Both the position numbers and the translations under genes were made by a program. Of a stretch of 64,000 bases of DNA, positions 1 through 8,175 are shown one piece after another; position 1 is the first letter of the stretch; the number at the start of each line of letters is the position of its first letter. The notes below the pieces were generated by a model, which did no database searches, had not been told where the DNA came from, and saw only the letters and a program-made list of their open reading frames with translations. The stretch is from Sphaerisporangium sp040683095. Lineage in GTDB: Bacteria > Actinomycetota > Actinomycetes > Streptosporangiales > Streptosporangiaceae. Location: contig NZ_JBFBCI010000010.1 in NCBI RefSeq assembly GCF_040683095.1, forward strand, positions 62,001-126,000. Reading direction: 5' to 3'.

Positions 1-532
1 CTTCACCATCGCGACCGAGGGCAGGCCTCCCGTGCCGGTGCGGCACGCCGAAGGCTCCCTGACCAGCGAGGGCGACGCCCAGGGCACCATCCAGGTCGAG
101 GTGCTCGGCGCCCTGCAGGAGCTGGCCTTCGTGCTGACGGGGGACACGGTCTACTTCAAGGGCCCCACCGGCGGGTACCAGACCATGACCCGCGAGCAGC
201 TCTCGGCGATCTACGACCCGTCGGCGATCCTGGACCCGGCCAAGGGCGTGCCGGGGCTGCTGGCGGGCGCGACCGGCGCGAAGACCGAGGCCGAGGAGAA
301 GATCGGCGGCGCGGACGCCTACCGCGTCGCGGTTCACCTGCCCAAGCAGATGGTGACCACGCTGGTCCCGGGCGTGAACCAGGAGGTGGACGGGCAGGTG
401 TGGGTCGACAAGGCCACGAGCCGCCTGGTGAAGGCCAGCCTCCCCCTCGGCGGCGAGGCGAACGCGGGCACCGTCCTGGTCACGCTGGACGACTACGACG
501 TGCCGGTCACGATCACCGCCCCGGCGAAGTAG
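1..532 (+). CDS. LppX/LprAFG-family lipoprotein (LprG-like), 5' end outside window
   Basis: The reading frame is open from base 2 to the TAG at 530-532, so the signal peptide and lipobox lie upstream of the window; a GTG at 32 is only an internal codon. The visible 176 residues carry LppX_LprAFG features: an N-terminal stretch about altered lipid exposure (PPVPVRHAEGSLTSEG), a central loop with DPSAILDPAKGVPGLL, and a C-terminal part describing a substrate-binding beta sheet ending VPVTITAPAK. Family members are periplasmic carriers of triacylated lipids and lipoglycans. Only 6 nt separate it from the following MFS gene, the same pairing as lprG with the P55 transporter of mycobacteria, which makes the assignment more secure. 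Confidence 0.85.
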   Translation, partial: FTIATEGRPPVPVRHAEGSLTSEGDAQGTIQVEVLGALQELAFVLTGDTVYFKGPTGGYQTMTREQLSAIYDPSAILDPAKGVPGLLAGATGAKTEAEEKIGGADAYRVAVHLPKQMVTTLVPGVNQEVDGQVWVDKATSRLVKASLPLGGEANAGTVLVTLDDYDVPVTITAPAK

Positions 533-538
533 CCCCTG

Positions 539-2143
539 ATGACCGGTTCCTCCTACCCCGCCCTCGGCCCCGGCCCCGGCGAGACCCCCCGCACGTCCCC
601 GGACGACACCGCGCCGAGGCCACCGGACGACGCCCCGCGCGCGCCGGCCTCCTCCGCGCGCCGCCGGGTCGCGCTCGGCGTCGGGGGAACCGCCGTGCTG
701 CTGGCCGCCCTGGACGCCTACGTCGTGGTGACCGTCCTGGTCGACATCGCCACCGACGCCGGGGTGCCGCTGAACCGGCTGGAGCGCGCCACCCCGATCG
801 TCACCGGCTTCCTGCTCGGCTACGTCGCCGCCATGCCCCTGCTCGGCCGGCTCTCCGACCGGTACGGGCGCAGGCCGCTCGTCCACGCGTGCCTGGCGGG
901 CTTCGCGGCCGGGTCCGCGCTGACCGCCCTCGCCGGGTCGATCCCGCTGCTGACGGCGGGCCGCGCGCTCCAGGGCGTCGCCGGGGGCGCTTTGCTGCCC
1001 ATCACGATGGCCCTGGTCGGCGACCTGTGGGACGAGCGCGGCCGCCCGATCGCGCTCGGGGCAGTCGGCGCGGCGCAGGAGCTCGGCAGCGTCCTCGGCC
1101 CGCTGTACGGCGCCGGGGTCGCAGCGCTGGCAGGGTGGCGCGGCATCTTCTGGATCAACATCCCGCTGGCCGCGCTCGCCGCGGTGGCCGTCCAGCGGAC
1201 GGTGCCGCCGCCCGCCCCGCGCGGCGGCCCGCGCGTGCGGATCGACGTCGTGGGCGGCCTGCTGCTCGCCCTGGCCCTCGGCCTGCTGGTGGCCGGTCTC
1301 TACAACCCCGAGCCGGACAAGGCCGTGCTGCCCGCGTGGGGGATCCCCGCCATCGGGGCGGGCCTGGTGGCGGCCGTGGCGTTCGTGCTGTGGGAGGCGC
1401 GCTCCCCCGTCCGGCTGCTGGACATGACGGGCGTGCGCCGGGGACCGTTCGCCGGCACGCTCGCGACGAGCTTCCTGGCCGGCGCGGCGCTTCTGGTGAC
1501 GCTCGTGAACGTGCAGCTCACCGCGCAGACCCTGCTCGGCCGGGACGCGGTGGGCGGGGCGCTGGTGCTGTCGAGGTTCCTGGTCGCCCTCGCCGTCACG
1601 GCGTTCGCGGGCGGCCTGCTGGTGCGCCGGTTCGGCGAGCGGACCGTCGCCGTGGCGGGCATGGCCGTGGCCGCCGCCGGGTACGCGCTGATCTCGCGGT
1701 GGCCGGTCGCGCTCGCCGGCGCCCACTACCCGCTCGGGCTCGCCCGGGTGGACGTGGACCTGGTCGTCGCGGGCCTCGGGCTCGGGCTGGTGATCGCGCC
1801 GGTCTCCTCGGCCGTCCTGCGGGTCACCCCGGCGGACCGGCACGGGCTGGCCTCGGCCTCGGTGGTCGTCGCCCGCATGATGGGCATGCTGCTCGGCGTC
1901 GCCGCCCTGTCGGCGTGGGGATTCCACCGCTTCCAGTCGCTGACGGCCGGCCTGGACACGCCGCTGCCGTTCGGGGTGGAGCCCGCCGAGTACGCCCGCC
2001 GCCTGGCCGAGTACACCGGCAAGGTGACCGCCGCCCTGCACCAGGAGTACACCGAGATCTTCCTGCTGACGGCGATCGTCTGCGCCGCGGGCGCCCTGGC
2101 GGCCCTGACCCTGCCCGGACGTGCCCCCGCGGACCACGCCTGA
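539..2143 (+). CDS. MFS drug/lipid exporter, P55-like (DHA-type, 14-TM)
   Basis: This 534-residue major facilitator has a proline-rich cytoplasmic N-terminus of about 45 residues followed by a dense series of hydrophobic segments. The loop 2-3 signature is present as GRLSDRYGRRPL (about residues 101-112), and a second conserved region, GRALQGVAGGALLP, follows. Length and segment count fit the 14-helix DHA2-like group that includes mycobacterial P55 (Rv1410c). It sits 6 nt after the LprG-like gene, so the two are probably translated from one message and work together in exporting lipids or drugs across the inner membrane. The ATG at 539 has no clear Shine-Dalgarno sequence, suggesting translational coupling. 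Substrate cannot be read from sequence. Confidence 0.88.
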   Translation: MTGSSYPALGPGPGETPRTSPDDTAPRPPDDAPRAPASSARRRVALGVGGTAVLLAALDAYVVVTVLVDIATDAGVPLNRLERATPIVTGFLLGYVAAMPLLGRLSDRYGRRPLVHACLAGFAAGSALTALAGSIPLLTAGRALQGVAGGALLPITMALVGDLWDERGRPIALGAVGAAQELGSVLGPLYGAGVAALAGWRGIFWINIPLAALAAVAVQRTVPPPAPRGGPRVRIDVVGGLLLALALGLLVAGLYNPEPDKAVLPAWGIPAIGAGLVAAVAFVLWEARSPVRLLDMTGVRRGPFAGTLATSFLAGAALLVTLVNVQLTAQTLLGRDAVGGALVLSRFLVALAVTAFAGGLLVRRFGERTVAVAGMAVAAAGYALISRWPVALAGAHYPLGLARVDVDLVVAGLGLGLVIAPVSSAVLRVTPADRHGLASASVVVARMMGMLLGVAALSAWGFHRFQSLTAGLDTPLPFGVEPAEYARRLAEYTGKVTAALHQEYTEIFLLTAIVCAAGALAALTLPGRAPADHA

Positions 2144-2176
2144 CCGCCGCCCCGGGCACGCGAGCCGGGGCGGCGG
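2144..2176. terminator. Convergent hairpin terminator between MFS gene and der
   Basis: A perfect 12-bp stem (2144-2155 with 2165-2176, GC only) and a 9-nt loop start right after the MFS stop codon. It lies between two converging genes and can serve both strands. There is no T-tract, as is usual for actinomycete terminators. Confidence 0.7.
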
Positions 2177-2182
2177 GGCGGG

Positions 2183-3607
2183 TCACTTCTTCTTGGGCGC
2201 GCCGCGCTTCTCGCGGATCTTCATGGTCAGCTCGACCGGGGAGCCGGCGAAGCCGAACTCCTCACGGATGCGGCGCTCCAGGAAGCGGCGGTAGGTCTCC
2301 TCCAGGAAGCCCGAGGTGAACAGCACGAACTTGGGCGGCTCGGTGGACGCCTGCGTCGCGAAGAGGATCTTCGGCTGCTTGCCGCTGCGCACCGGCGGAG
2401 GCGTCGCCTGGAGCAGCTCCGACAGGAAGGTGTTGAGCTGCGCGGTGGGGACGCGGGTCGTCCACGACTCCAGGGCGCGCTCGATCGCGGGCACCAGCCG
2501 GTCGATGTGCCGCCCGGTCTTGGCGGAGATGTTCACCCGCAGCGCCCACGGCACGCGGATGAGCTGGCGGTCGATCTCCTTCTCGAGGTAGTAGCGGCGG
2601 TCCTCGTCGACGAGGTCCCACTTGTTGAACGCCACCACCATGGCCCGGCCGGACTCGATCACCATGCTGATGATCCGCAGGTCCTGCTCGGTGAGGACGT
2701 CGGAGGCGTCGATCAGCACGACGGCGACCTCCGAGCGCTCCAGCGCGGCCTTGGTGCGCATGCCCGCGTAGAAGTCGGCGCCCTGGAGCTGGCGCTCCCG
2801 GCGGCGGATGCCCGCGGTGTCGACGAAGCGCCAGGTCTTACCGCCCAGCTCGACGAGCTCGTCGACCGGGTCACGGGTGGTGCCCGCCATCGGGTCGACC
2901 AGCACGCGCTCCTCACCGGCGAGCTTGTTGAGCAGCGAGGACTTGCCGACGTTGGGCTTGCCGACCAGCGCCACCCGGCGCGGCCCGCGCTCGACGCCGA
3001 ACCGCTGCGGCGGCGCCTCGGGCATGACGTCGAGCATGACGTCCAGCAGGTCGCCGCTGGAGCGGCCGTGCAGCGCCGAGACCGGCTGCGGCTCACCGAG
3101 GCCCAGCGACCACAGTGTGGACGCCTCCAGTTCATGCCGCTGGTCGTCCACCTTGTTCGCGGCCAGGATGATCGGCTTGCCCGACCGCCGCAGCACGCCC
3201 GCCACGGCCTCGTCGGAGTCGGTCACCCCGACCGTCGCGTCCACGACGAAGAGGATCACGTCGGCCAGCTCGACCGCGACCTGCGCCTGCTCGGCGATGC
3301 GCAGCGCCATGCCGGTCGCGTCCGGATCCCACCCGCCGGTGTCGACCAGCGTGAACCGGCGGCCCCGCCAGAGGCCCTCGTAGGTCACGCGGTCACGGGT
3401 GACGCCGGGGACGTCCTCGACCACCGCCTCGCGGCGGCCGATGATGCGGTTGACCAGCGTGGACTTGCCCACGTTGGGGCGGCCCACCACGGCGACCACC
3501 GGTAGCGGGCCGGAATCCGGCTCGGCCTCCGGGGATACTCCGTCTTCCTCGAATTCGGCGAGGTGCGCTTCGATCCAGCCGCCCTCGTCGCCGTACTCCC
3601 CCGTCAC
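2183..3607 (-). CDS. der: GTPase Der (EngA), 50S ribosome assembly
   Basis: Der is a double GTPase needed for maturation of the large ribosomal subunit. The 474-residue product has two G domains, each with its own P-loop: GRPNVGKSTLVNRIIG near residue 42 and GKPNVGKSSLLNKLAG near residue 215. Matching G3 (DTGG, DTAG) and G4 motifs (NKVD, NKWD) are present, and a KH-like C-terminal domain ends in a basic tail, MKIREKRGAPKKK. The acidic N-terminal extension of about 30 residues is common in actinobacterial Der. It is last in the minus-strand aroH-tyrA-cmk-der run. The start is the GTG at 3607, with only a weak AGGA about 12 nt upstream. Confidence 0.97.
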   Translation of the reverse strand: MTGEYGDEGGWIEAHLAEFEEDGVSPEAEPDSGPLPVVAVVGRPNVGKSTLVNRIIGRREAVVEDVPGVTRDRVTYEGLWRGRRFTLVDTGGWDPDATGMALRIAEQAQVAVELADVILFVVDATVGVTDSDEAVAGVLRRSGKPIILAANKVDDQRHELEASTLWSLGLGEPQPVSALHGRSSGDLLDVMLDVMPEAPPQRFGVERGPRRVALVGKPNVGKSSLLNKLAGEERVLVDPMAGTTRDPVDELVELGGKTWRFVDTAGIRRRERQLQGADFYAGMRTKAALERSEVAVVLIDASDVLTEQDLRIISMVIESGRAMVVAFNKWDLVDEDRRYYLEKEIDRQLIRVPWALRVNISAKTGRHIDRLVPAIERALESWTTRVPTAQLNTFLSELLQATPPPVRSGKQPKILFATQASTEPPKFVLFTSGFLEETYRRFLERRIREEFGFAGSPVELTMKIREKRGAPKKK

Positions 3608-3696
3608 GTCACGTCCGTTTCCTATCGATGCGCAACCCTCTCGGCGGCCCGGCGCGGGACGGCGGCACTCGCCGGGGCCCGCGTGGCGTCACCGCG

Positions 3697-4353
3697 TCAG
3701 GTGCGCTCCTTCACAAGTCTCAGAACCTCGGAGATGACCTCTTCCAGGTTCAGCTCCGTGGTGTCCAGTTCGATCGCGTCGGCCGCCATCACGAGCGGGT
3801 CGGCCTTACGGGTGGAGTCCAGGGTGTCGCGGCGGGCCATGGCCACACGCTGCGCCTCCAGCGTGGTGCCGGTGAGCTCGGCCGTACGGCGGCGCGCGCG
3901 GGCCTCGGGGCTCGCGGTCAGGTAGACCTTGACCGGCGCTCCGGGGGCCACGACCGAGCCGATGTCACGGCCCTCCACGACGATGTCGCCGTCACCGATG
4001 ATCGCCCGCTGCTCGGCGACGAGCCGGGCGCGGACCTCGGGCACGGCGCTCACGGCGGAGACGGCGGAGGTGACCTCCTGGGTGCGGATCTCGGCGGACA
4101 CGTCGCGCCCGTCCACCGCGATGCCCGGGGCCTCGGGGTCGGCGGCGATGGCCAGCTTGGGGGCGCCCGCCTGGGCGGCCACGGCCGCGGGGTCGCCGAC
4201 GTCGACGCCGTGCTCCAGCATCCACCAGGTGATCGCGCGGTACATCGCCCCGGTGTCGAGATAGCGAAGCCCCAGCGCCCGCGCGACCCCGCGCGACGCG
4301 CTCGACTTGCCCGACCCCGAAGGACCGTCCATGGCGACGACCAGTGCGGTCAC
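3697..4353 (-). CDS. cmk: Cytidylate kinase
   Basis: Cmk phosphorylates CMP and dCMP with ATP in the cytosol. The P-loop is at the very N-terminus (MDGPSGSGKSSASRG), followed by the CMP-binding region (YLDTGAMYRA) and the conserved GRDIGSVVAPGA and RARRRTAE lid motifs. An in-frame ATG exists at 4428, but the GTG at 4353 is preceded by GGAGGGAGATACC and gives 218 residues, the usual length for bacterial Cmk, so I chose it. It follows tyrA by about 80 nt and precedes der, the common actinobacterial order. Confidence 0.96.
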   Translation of the reverse strand: MTALVVAMDGPSGSGKSSASRGVARALGLRYLDTGAMYRAITWWMLEHGVDVGDPAAVAAQAGAPKLAIAADPEAPGIAVDGRDVSAEIRTQEVTSAVSAVSAVPEVRARLVAEQRAIIGDGDIVVEGRDIGSVVAPGAPVKVYLTASPEARARRRTAELTGTTLEAQRVAMARRDTLDSTRKADPLVMAADAIELDTTELNLEEVISEVLRLVKERT

Positions 4354-4432
4354 GGTATCTCCCTCCGCACTCGCGATTGAGTTGTCCGCAAAGAGGGTAC
4401 CGGGAATCCTCCCCGACCCTGGCATCAACGGC

Positions 4433-5530
4433 TCAGGGCACGTGCCAGCCGTGCGCGCGCAGGGCGTCGGCGAGGACCCCGGCCGCTTCGGGCTGCACGG
4501 ACAGCTCGGCGGCTCCGAGCGGCAGCCCGGGAGCGTGCTCCAGGCGGACGTCCTCGATGTTGACCCCGGCGTCCTTGGCCGCCTGGAACAGGCGGGCGAG
4601 CTCGCCGGGACGGTCTCCGACCAGCACCTGGACCACCGCGTACGACCGCGGCGGGCCGCCGTGCTTGCCCGGGATCCTGCTCTGGCCGGCGTTGCCCCGC
4701 TCCAGCAGTTCGGTGACCCGGCCGATCGCCACGTGACCGTCCCGCGCCGACACGGCGCGCAGGGCCGCCGCCGCCGCGTTCAGGTCGGCCGCCACGGCCT
4801 CCAGCACCTCGGCCACCGGGCGGGCGTTGCCCGACAGGATGACCGTCCACAGCCGGGGATCGCCCCCGGCCACGCGGGTCACGTCGCGCACCCCGGGCCC
4901 GGCGAGGCCGAGCGCCGTCTCCGACGCCTCGGCCAGGCGCGCCGCCACCGCCGACGCGGCGACGTGCGGGGCATGGGACACCAGGGCGACCGCCTCGTCG
5001 TGCGCGGCCGGGTCGACCTGGACGGGGTTGGCCCCGCACAGCTCGATCAGCGCCAGCACGGCCGCGACCGCGTCGCCCGACGTCTCGGGCCCCGGGCAGT
5101 ACGCCCACGGGCGGCCGAGGAAGATGTCGGCCCGCGCCGCGGCCGGGCCCGAGCGCTCGCGGCCCGCCAGCGGGTGGCCGGCCACGAATGTGGTCATGTC
5201 GCAGCCGAGCCGGGCGGCCTGCGCGATCGGCAGGGCCTTGACGCTGGCCACGTCGGTGTAGAAGCGGGCGGCGCCGGTCTTCTGCAGGTCCAGCAGCCAC
5301 TCGGCCACGAACTGCGGCGGCACCGCGATCACCGCGAGGTCGGCCGGATGCCCGCCGGGAACCCATTCGGCCCCCGCGCCGAGCTCGCTCGCCACCCGGA
5401 CGGCCCCCGGGTTCTGGTCGGCGAGCAGGACGGTCAGGCCGTGCTCCCTCAGCGCGAGGGCGACGGACGTGCCGATGAGGCCCGTGCCGACGATCAGCAC
5501 GGTCTCGACGGGCCTGGTCTCGTTGTTCAC
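4433..5530 (-). CDS. tyrA: Prephenate dehydrogenase with C-terminal ACT domain
   Basis: TyrA oxidatively decarboxylates prephenate to 4-hydroxyphenylpyruvate on the tyrosine branch. The 365-residue protein starts with an NAD-binding Rossmann motif (VLIVGTGLIGTSVALAL). It then has the substrate-binding region containing VAGHPLAGRERSG and the helical dehydrogenase domain. The last 75 residues (VQVLVGDRPGELARLF) form an ACT domain, which in relatives senses tyrosine. Its GTG start overlaps the aroH stop by 4 nt (GTGA), so chorismate mutase and this enzyme are translationally coupled and catalyse consecutive steps. Confidence 0.95.
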   Translation of the reverse strand: MNNETRPVETVLIVGTGLIGTSVALALREHGLTVLLADQNPGAVRVASELGAGAEWVPGGHPADLAVIAVPPQFVAEWLLDLQKTGAARFYTDVASVKALPIAQAARLGCDMTTFVAGHPLAGRERSGPAAARADIFLGRPWAYCPGPETSGDAVAAVLALIELCGANPVQVDPAAHDEAVALVSHAPHVAASAVAARLAEASETALGLAGPGVRDVTRVAGGDPRLWTVILSGNARPVAEVLEAVAADLNAAAAALRAVSARDGHVAIGRVTELLERGNAGQSRIPGKHGGPPRSYAVVQVLVGDRPGELARLFQAAKDAGVNIEDVRLEHAPGLPLGAAELSVQPEAAGVLADALRAHGWHVP

Positions 5531-5886
5531 TGGGCGATGTCCACCCTCAACGCCATCGCGCCCTTGAGGTAGACGTGCTGGATCTCCTGGCGCGGCTTGT
5601 CGGTCTCCACGTGGGCCATGAGGCGCACCACGCGGGGCAGCGCCCCCGGCACGTCGATCTCGCTGGCGCAGATCAGCGGGACGTCGTGGAAGCCGAGCTT
5701 GCGGGCGGCGAGCGCGGGGAACTCGGAGGTGAGGTCGGGCGTCGAGGTGAAGATCACGCTGATCACGTCGTCGGTCGTCAGCCGGTTGCGCTCCATGACC
5801 TCGGTGACCAGCTCGGTCACTCCGGCCAGCACCGCCTCCCGGGTGTCGGCGTCGATCTGGACGGCGCCCCGGATCGCACGCACCAT
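5527..5886 (-). CDS. aroH: Chorismate mutase, AroH type
   Basis: This is the monofunctional AroH-fold enzyme that rearranges chorismate to prephenate, unlike the all-helical AroQ type. The 119-residue protein begins MVRAIRGAVQI and has the family's conserved TREAVLAGVTELVTEVMERN helix, the TSTPDLTSEFPA segment and the CASEIDVPGALPR segment; B. subtilis AroH is about 127 residues. An upstream ATG at 5901 overlaps the ribosome binding site. The ATG at 5886 has AAGGGG six nt upstream and is preferred. It is the first gene of the coupled aroH-tyrA pair. Confidence 0.94.
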   Translation of the reverse strand: MVRAIRGAVQIDADTREAVLAGVTELVTEVMERNRLTTDDVISVIFTSTPDLTSEFPALAARKLGFHDVPLICASEIDVPGALPRVVRLMAHVETDKPRQEIQHVYLKGAMALRVDIAQ

Positions 5887-6008
5887 GTCATTCCCCTTCA
5901 TGAATCACCGCCCGGCGGCCCAGGCGAGCCCCGGCCCGGCCCTCGGCACAGGACACACCCTTCGGCAATGCCATGGTGTGTGTCCAGATGTGCCCGAGCC
6001 TGGCCGAG

Positions 6009-6031
6009 CACGCCGGGTGTACCCCGGCGTG
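6009..6031 (-). terminator. Hairpin downstream of pseudouridine synthase gene
   Basis: A perfect 9-bp stem (6009-6017 with 6023-6031) with a 5-nt loop lies in the 174-nt gap between the pseudouridine synthase stop and the aroH start. A second imperfect hairpin, with arms near 5951-5959 and 5975-5985, follows downstream. Together they probably terminate the scpAB-synthase transcript or form part of an aroH leader. Confidence 0.5.
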
Positions 6032-6060
6032 TCCGGACCGGCTTCATCTTTCCGATCAGG

Positions 6061-8175
6061 TTACAGTCCCACGACCGCGTAAAGGTCGCCGACCTCCTTG
6101 AGCGTGAGCGCGCGCATCGTGCCCGCCTTGAGCCTCCCGAGCTTGACCGGCCCGAACTCGATGCGGGCCAGGTCGATCACCGGGTGCCCCTCGGCCTCCA
6201 GCATGCGGCGCACGACGTGCTTGCGGCCCTCGTGCAGGACGACCTCCACCAGCGCCTGCTGCCCGTGCTCCTGGACGATCTTGAACTCGTCCGCCTTGAC
6301 GAGGCCGTCCTCCAGCTCGACGCCGTTCTTCAGCCGCCGGCCGAGATCGCGCGGGATCGGGCCCGGGACCTTCGCCCAGTACTTCTTCTGCACCCCGAAG
6401 CTCGGGTGCGTCAGCCGGTGGGCCAGCTCGCCGTCGTTGGTGAGGATGATCAGGCCCTCGGTCTCGGTGTCCAGCCGGCCGACGTGGAAGAGCCGCTCGG
6501 TGCGGTCGGCCACGTAGTCTGCCAGGGACGGGCGGCCCTCGGGGTCGGACATCGTGCTGATGACGCCGATGGGCTTGTTGATCGCGAAGTAGACCTGGTC
6601 GGGGGCGGTGGGGATGCGCTTGCCGTCGACGTGGATGACCTGCTTGGCGGGGTCCACCCGGGCGCCGAAGCGGCGCACGACCTGGCCGTCCACGGTGACG
6701 CGGCCCTCGCCGATCATCTCCTCGCAGGTGCGCCGGGCCGCGACGCCGGCGGCGGCGAGGACCTTCTGCAGCCGCACGCCGTCCGGCACCTCGGTGGTGT
6801 CGCGCTCGTCGGTGTAGTCGGCGGGGAAGAAGGCGGGGTCGCGCAGCGGCTGGCGCGCGTTCTTGAACGCGCCGCCGCGCCCGGCCCGGGGCGCCTGGGG
6901 ACGCCCGCCGCGGCCCTCGCCGCCCGCGCCGGGGCGCCGCGCTCCGGCCCCCGTCCGGCCCGAGCCCGCGCGCCCGGCCGCCGCGGCTCCACGGCCCTGC
7001 TCGGAGCGGCCGTACCGCCCGCGTGAGCCGCCGGGGGCGCGTCCGATGGTCTGCACCTCGTCACGCCGGTCGCCGCGCTCGTAGCGCCCGCCGGATCCGC
7101 CACGGGACGCGTCCTCGTAACGCGACTCTGAGCGGGACTCGGAGCGGGACTCGGAGCGGGACTCGAAACGGTCGCGGACGGGCCTGTCGCGGACGGCCTC
7201 GTCGCGGCCGTACCGCTCGTGCGAGCCGCCCCGGTCTGCCCGGAAGGGTGCGCGCTCGTCGTCCCGGCCGCGGAACGCCGGACGCCCACCGTAGGACGAC
7301 TCCCGCGCCCCGCCGAACCTCCGCCCATCACCGCGGTCGCCGCCGTACCCACCACGGCTCTCACCGCGGTCGCCGCCGTAGCCGCCGCGTCCCTCGCGGG
7401 ACGAGCCCTCGCGACCACCGCGGAACCCGCCACGGCGGTCGCCGGACGCGCCCTCGCGACCACCGCGGAATCCGCCCGAGGAACCCTCGCGACCACCGCG
7501 GAATCCGCCCGAGGAACCCTCGCGACCACCGCGGAATCCGCCCGAGGAACCCTCGCGGTCCGCGCGGAACCCGCCGCTGCGGTCGTCGCCGTAAGAGCCC
7601 GGACGACGGTCGTCGCCGGACGAGCCACCCCGGCCTGCGCGGATGGAGGGGCCACGCCCCTCGTCCGGCCTGCCGTACCGGCTGCGGGACGCGCCCGGGG
7701 AACCTCCCCGTGCCCCGCCGTAGGAGGATGAACCACCCCGGGACCCGCCGAACCCGGACGACCCGCCCCGCGAGCCGCCGGAGGGCGACCCGCCCCGCGA
7801 GCCTCCGTATCCCGAAGAACCGCCACGGGGCCCGCCGAACCCGGACGACCCGCTGCGCGGACCGCCCTCGAAGGACCGGGAGTCGTCGCGCGAGCGGAAG
7901 TCACGGTCATCGTCACGGGAGGACCCGGCCGCGCCGCGTCCCCCTCTGGCCGCACCCCGGTCGCCGGTGCCGCGCCGCTCGTCCGAGCGGAAGGCGTCGC
8001 GGCCGTCGCCCGCACCACGGAACCCGCCCTGGGCGCCTCCCCGGGAAGATCCTCCGCGGAAGCCGCCGGAGCCACCGGAGCCCCCGCGCTGCCCGGCACC
8101 TCCCCGTGCCCCGGGGGCGTCGCCGCGTCCTCGACCGCGTCCATCACCGGACGGGGTACCACGCCTGTTGTTCAC
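6061..8175 (-). CDS. RsuA/RluB-family 23S pseudouridine synthase with ~450-residue RGG/GGS-rich N-terminal extension
   Basis: The last 240 residues (from about 463) are a standard RsuA/RluB/RluE enzyme. They contain an S4 RNA-binding domain (VRLQKVLAAAGVAARR), then the catalytic domain with its active-site aspartate in GRLDTETEGLIILTNDGE. In front lies an extraordinary low-complexity region of about 450 residues rich in Gly, Arg, Ser and Asp. It holds RGG-type repeats, four EGSSGGFRGGR-like units, an SRSESRSES run and GGSRGGSSGFGG units. It should be disordered and positively charged, with RNA-binding or condensate-forming character (inference). Normal relatives are 240-300 residues, or up to about 400 with a basic tail. 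The GTG start overlaps the scpB stop by 4 nt, as in the conserved scpA-scpB-synthase operon. The frame is open throughout, so the extension is translated unless an internal start is used. Confidence 0.93.
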   Translation of the reverse strand: MNNRRGTPSGDGRGRGRGDAPGARGGAGQRGGSGGSGGFRGGSSRGGAQGGFRGAGDGRDAFRSDERRGTGDRGAARGGRGAAGSSRDDDRDFRSRDDSRSFEGGPRSGSSGFGGPRGGSSGYGGSRGGSPSGGSRGGSSGFGGSRGGSSSYGGARGGSPGASRSRYGRPDEGRGPSIRAGRGGSSGDDRRPGSYGDDRSGGFRADREGSSGGFRGGREGSSGGFRGGREGSSGGFRGGREGASGDRRGGFRGGREGSSREGRGGYGGDRGESRGGYGGDRGDGRRFGGARESSYGGRPAFRGRDDERAPFRADRGGSHERYGRDEAVRDRPVRDRFESRSESRSESRSESRYEDASRGGSGGRYERGDRRDEVQTIGRAPGGSRGRYGRSEQGRGAAAAGRAGSGRTGAGARRPGAGGEGRGGRPQAPRAGRGGAFKNARQPLRDPAFFPADYTDERDTTEVPDGVRLQKVLAAAGVAARRTCEEMIGEGRVTVDGQVVRRFGARVDPAKQVIHVDGKRIPTAPDQVYFAINKPIGVISTMSDPEGRPSLADYVADRTERLFHVGRLDTETEGLIILTNDGELAHRLTHPSFGVQKKYWAKVPGPIPRDLGRRLKNGVELEDGLVKADEFKIVQEHGQQALVEVVLHEGRKHVVRRMLEAEGHPVIDLARIEFGPVKLGRLKAGTMRALTLKEVGDLYAVVGL
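7468..7557 (-). repeat. 33-bp tandem repeat inside pseudouridine synthase gene
   Basis: Two complete identical 33-bp units (7468-7500 and 7501-7533) and most of a third (to about 7557) encode an 11-residue unit, read on the minus strand as REGSSGGFRGG. Degenerate copies flank the block on both sides. About 300 bp away (7121-7175) is a separate 12-bp repeat encoding SRSE units. The identity at DNA level points to recent slippage or recombination. Confidence 0.9.

Noticed and set aside
400..2319. Plus-strand 639-codon frame over the MFS gene
   Set aside because: Arg/Pro/Gly-rich shadow frame; the MFS frame has clear membrane segments and motifs.
7468..7557. Regular repeats that might suggest a CRISPR array
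   Set aside because: Units are contiguous, without spacers, and keep the reading frame of the pseudouridine synthase gene.
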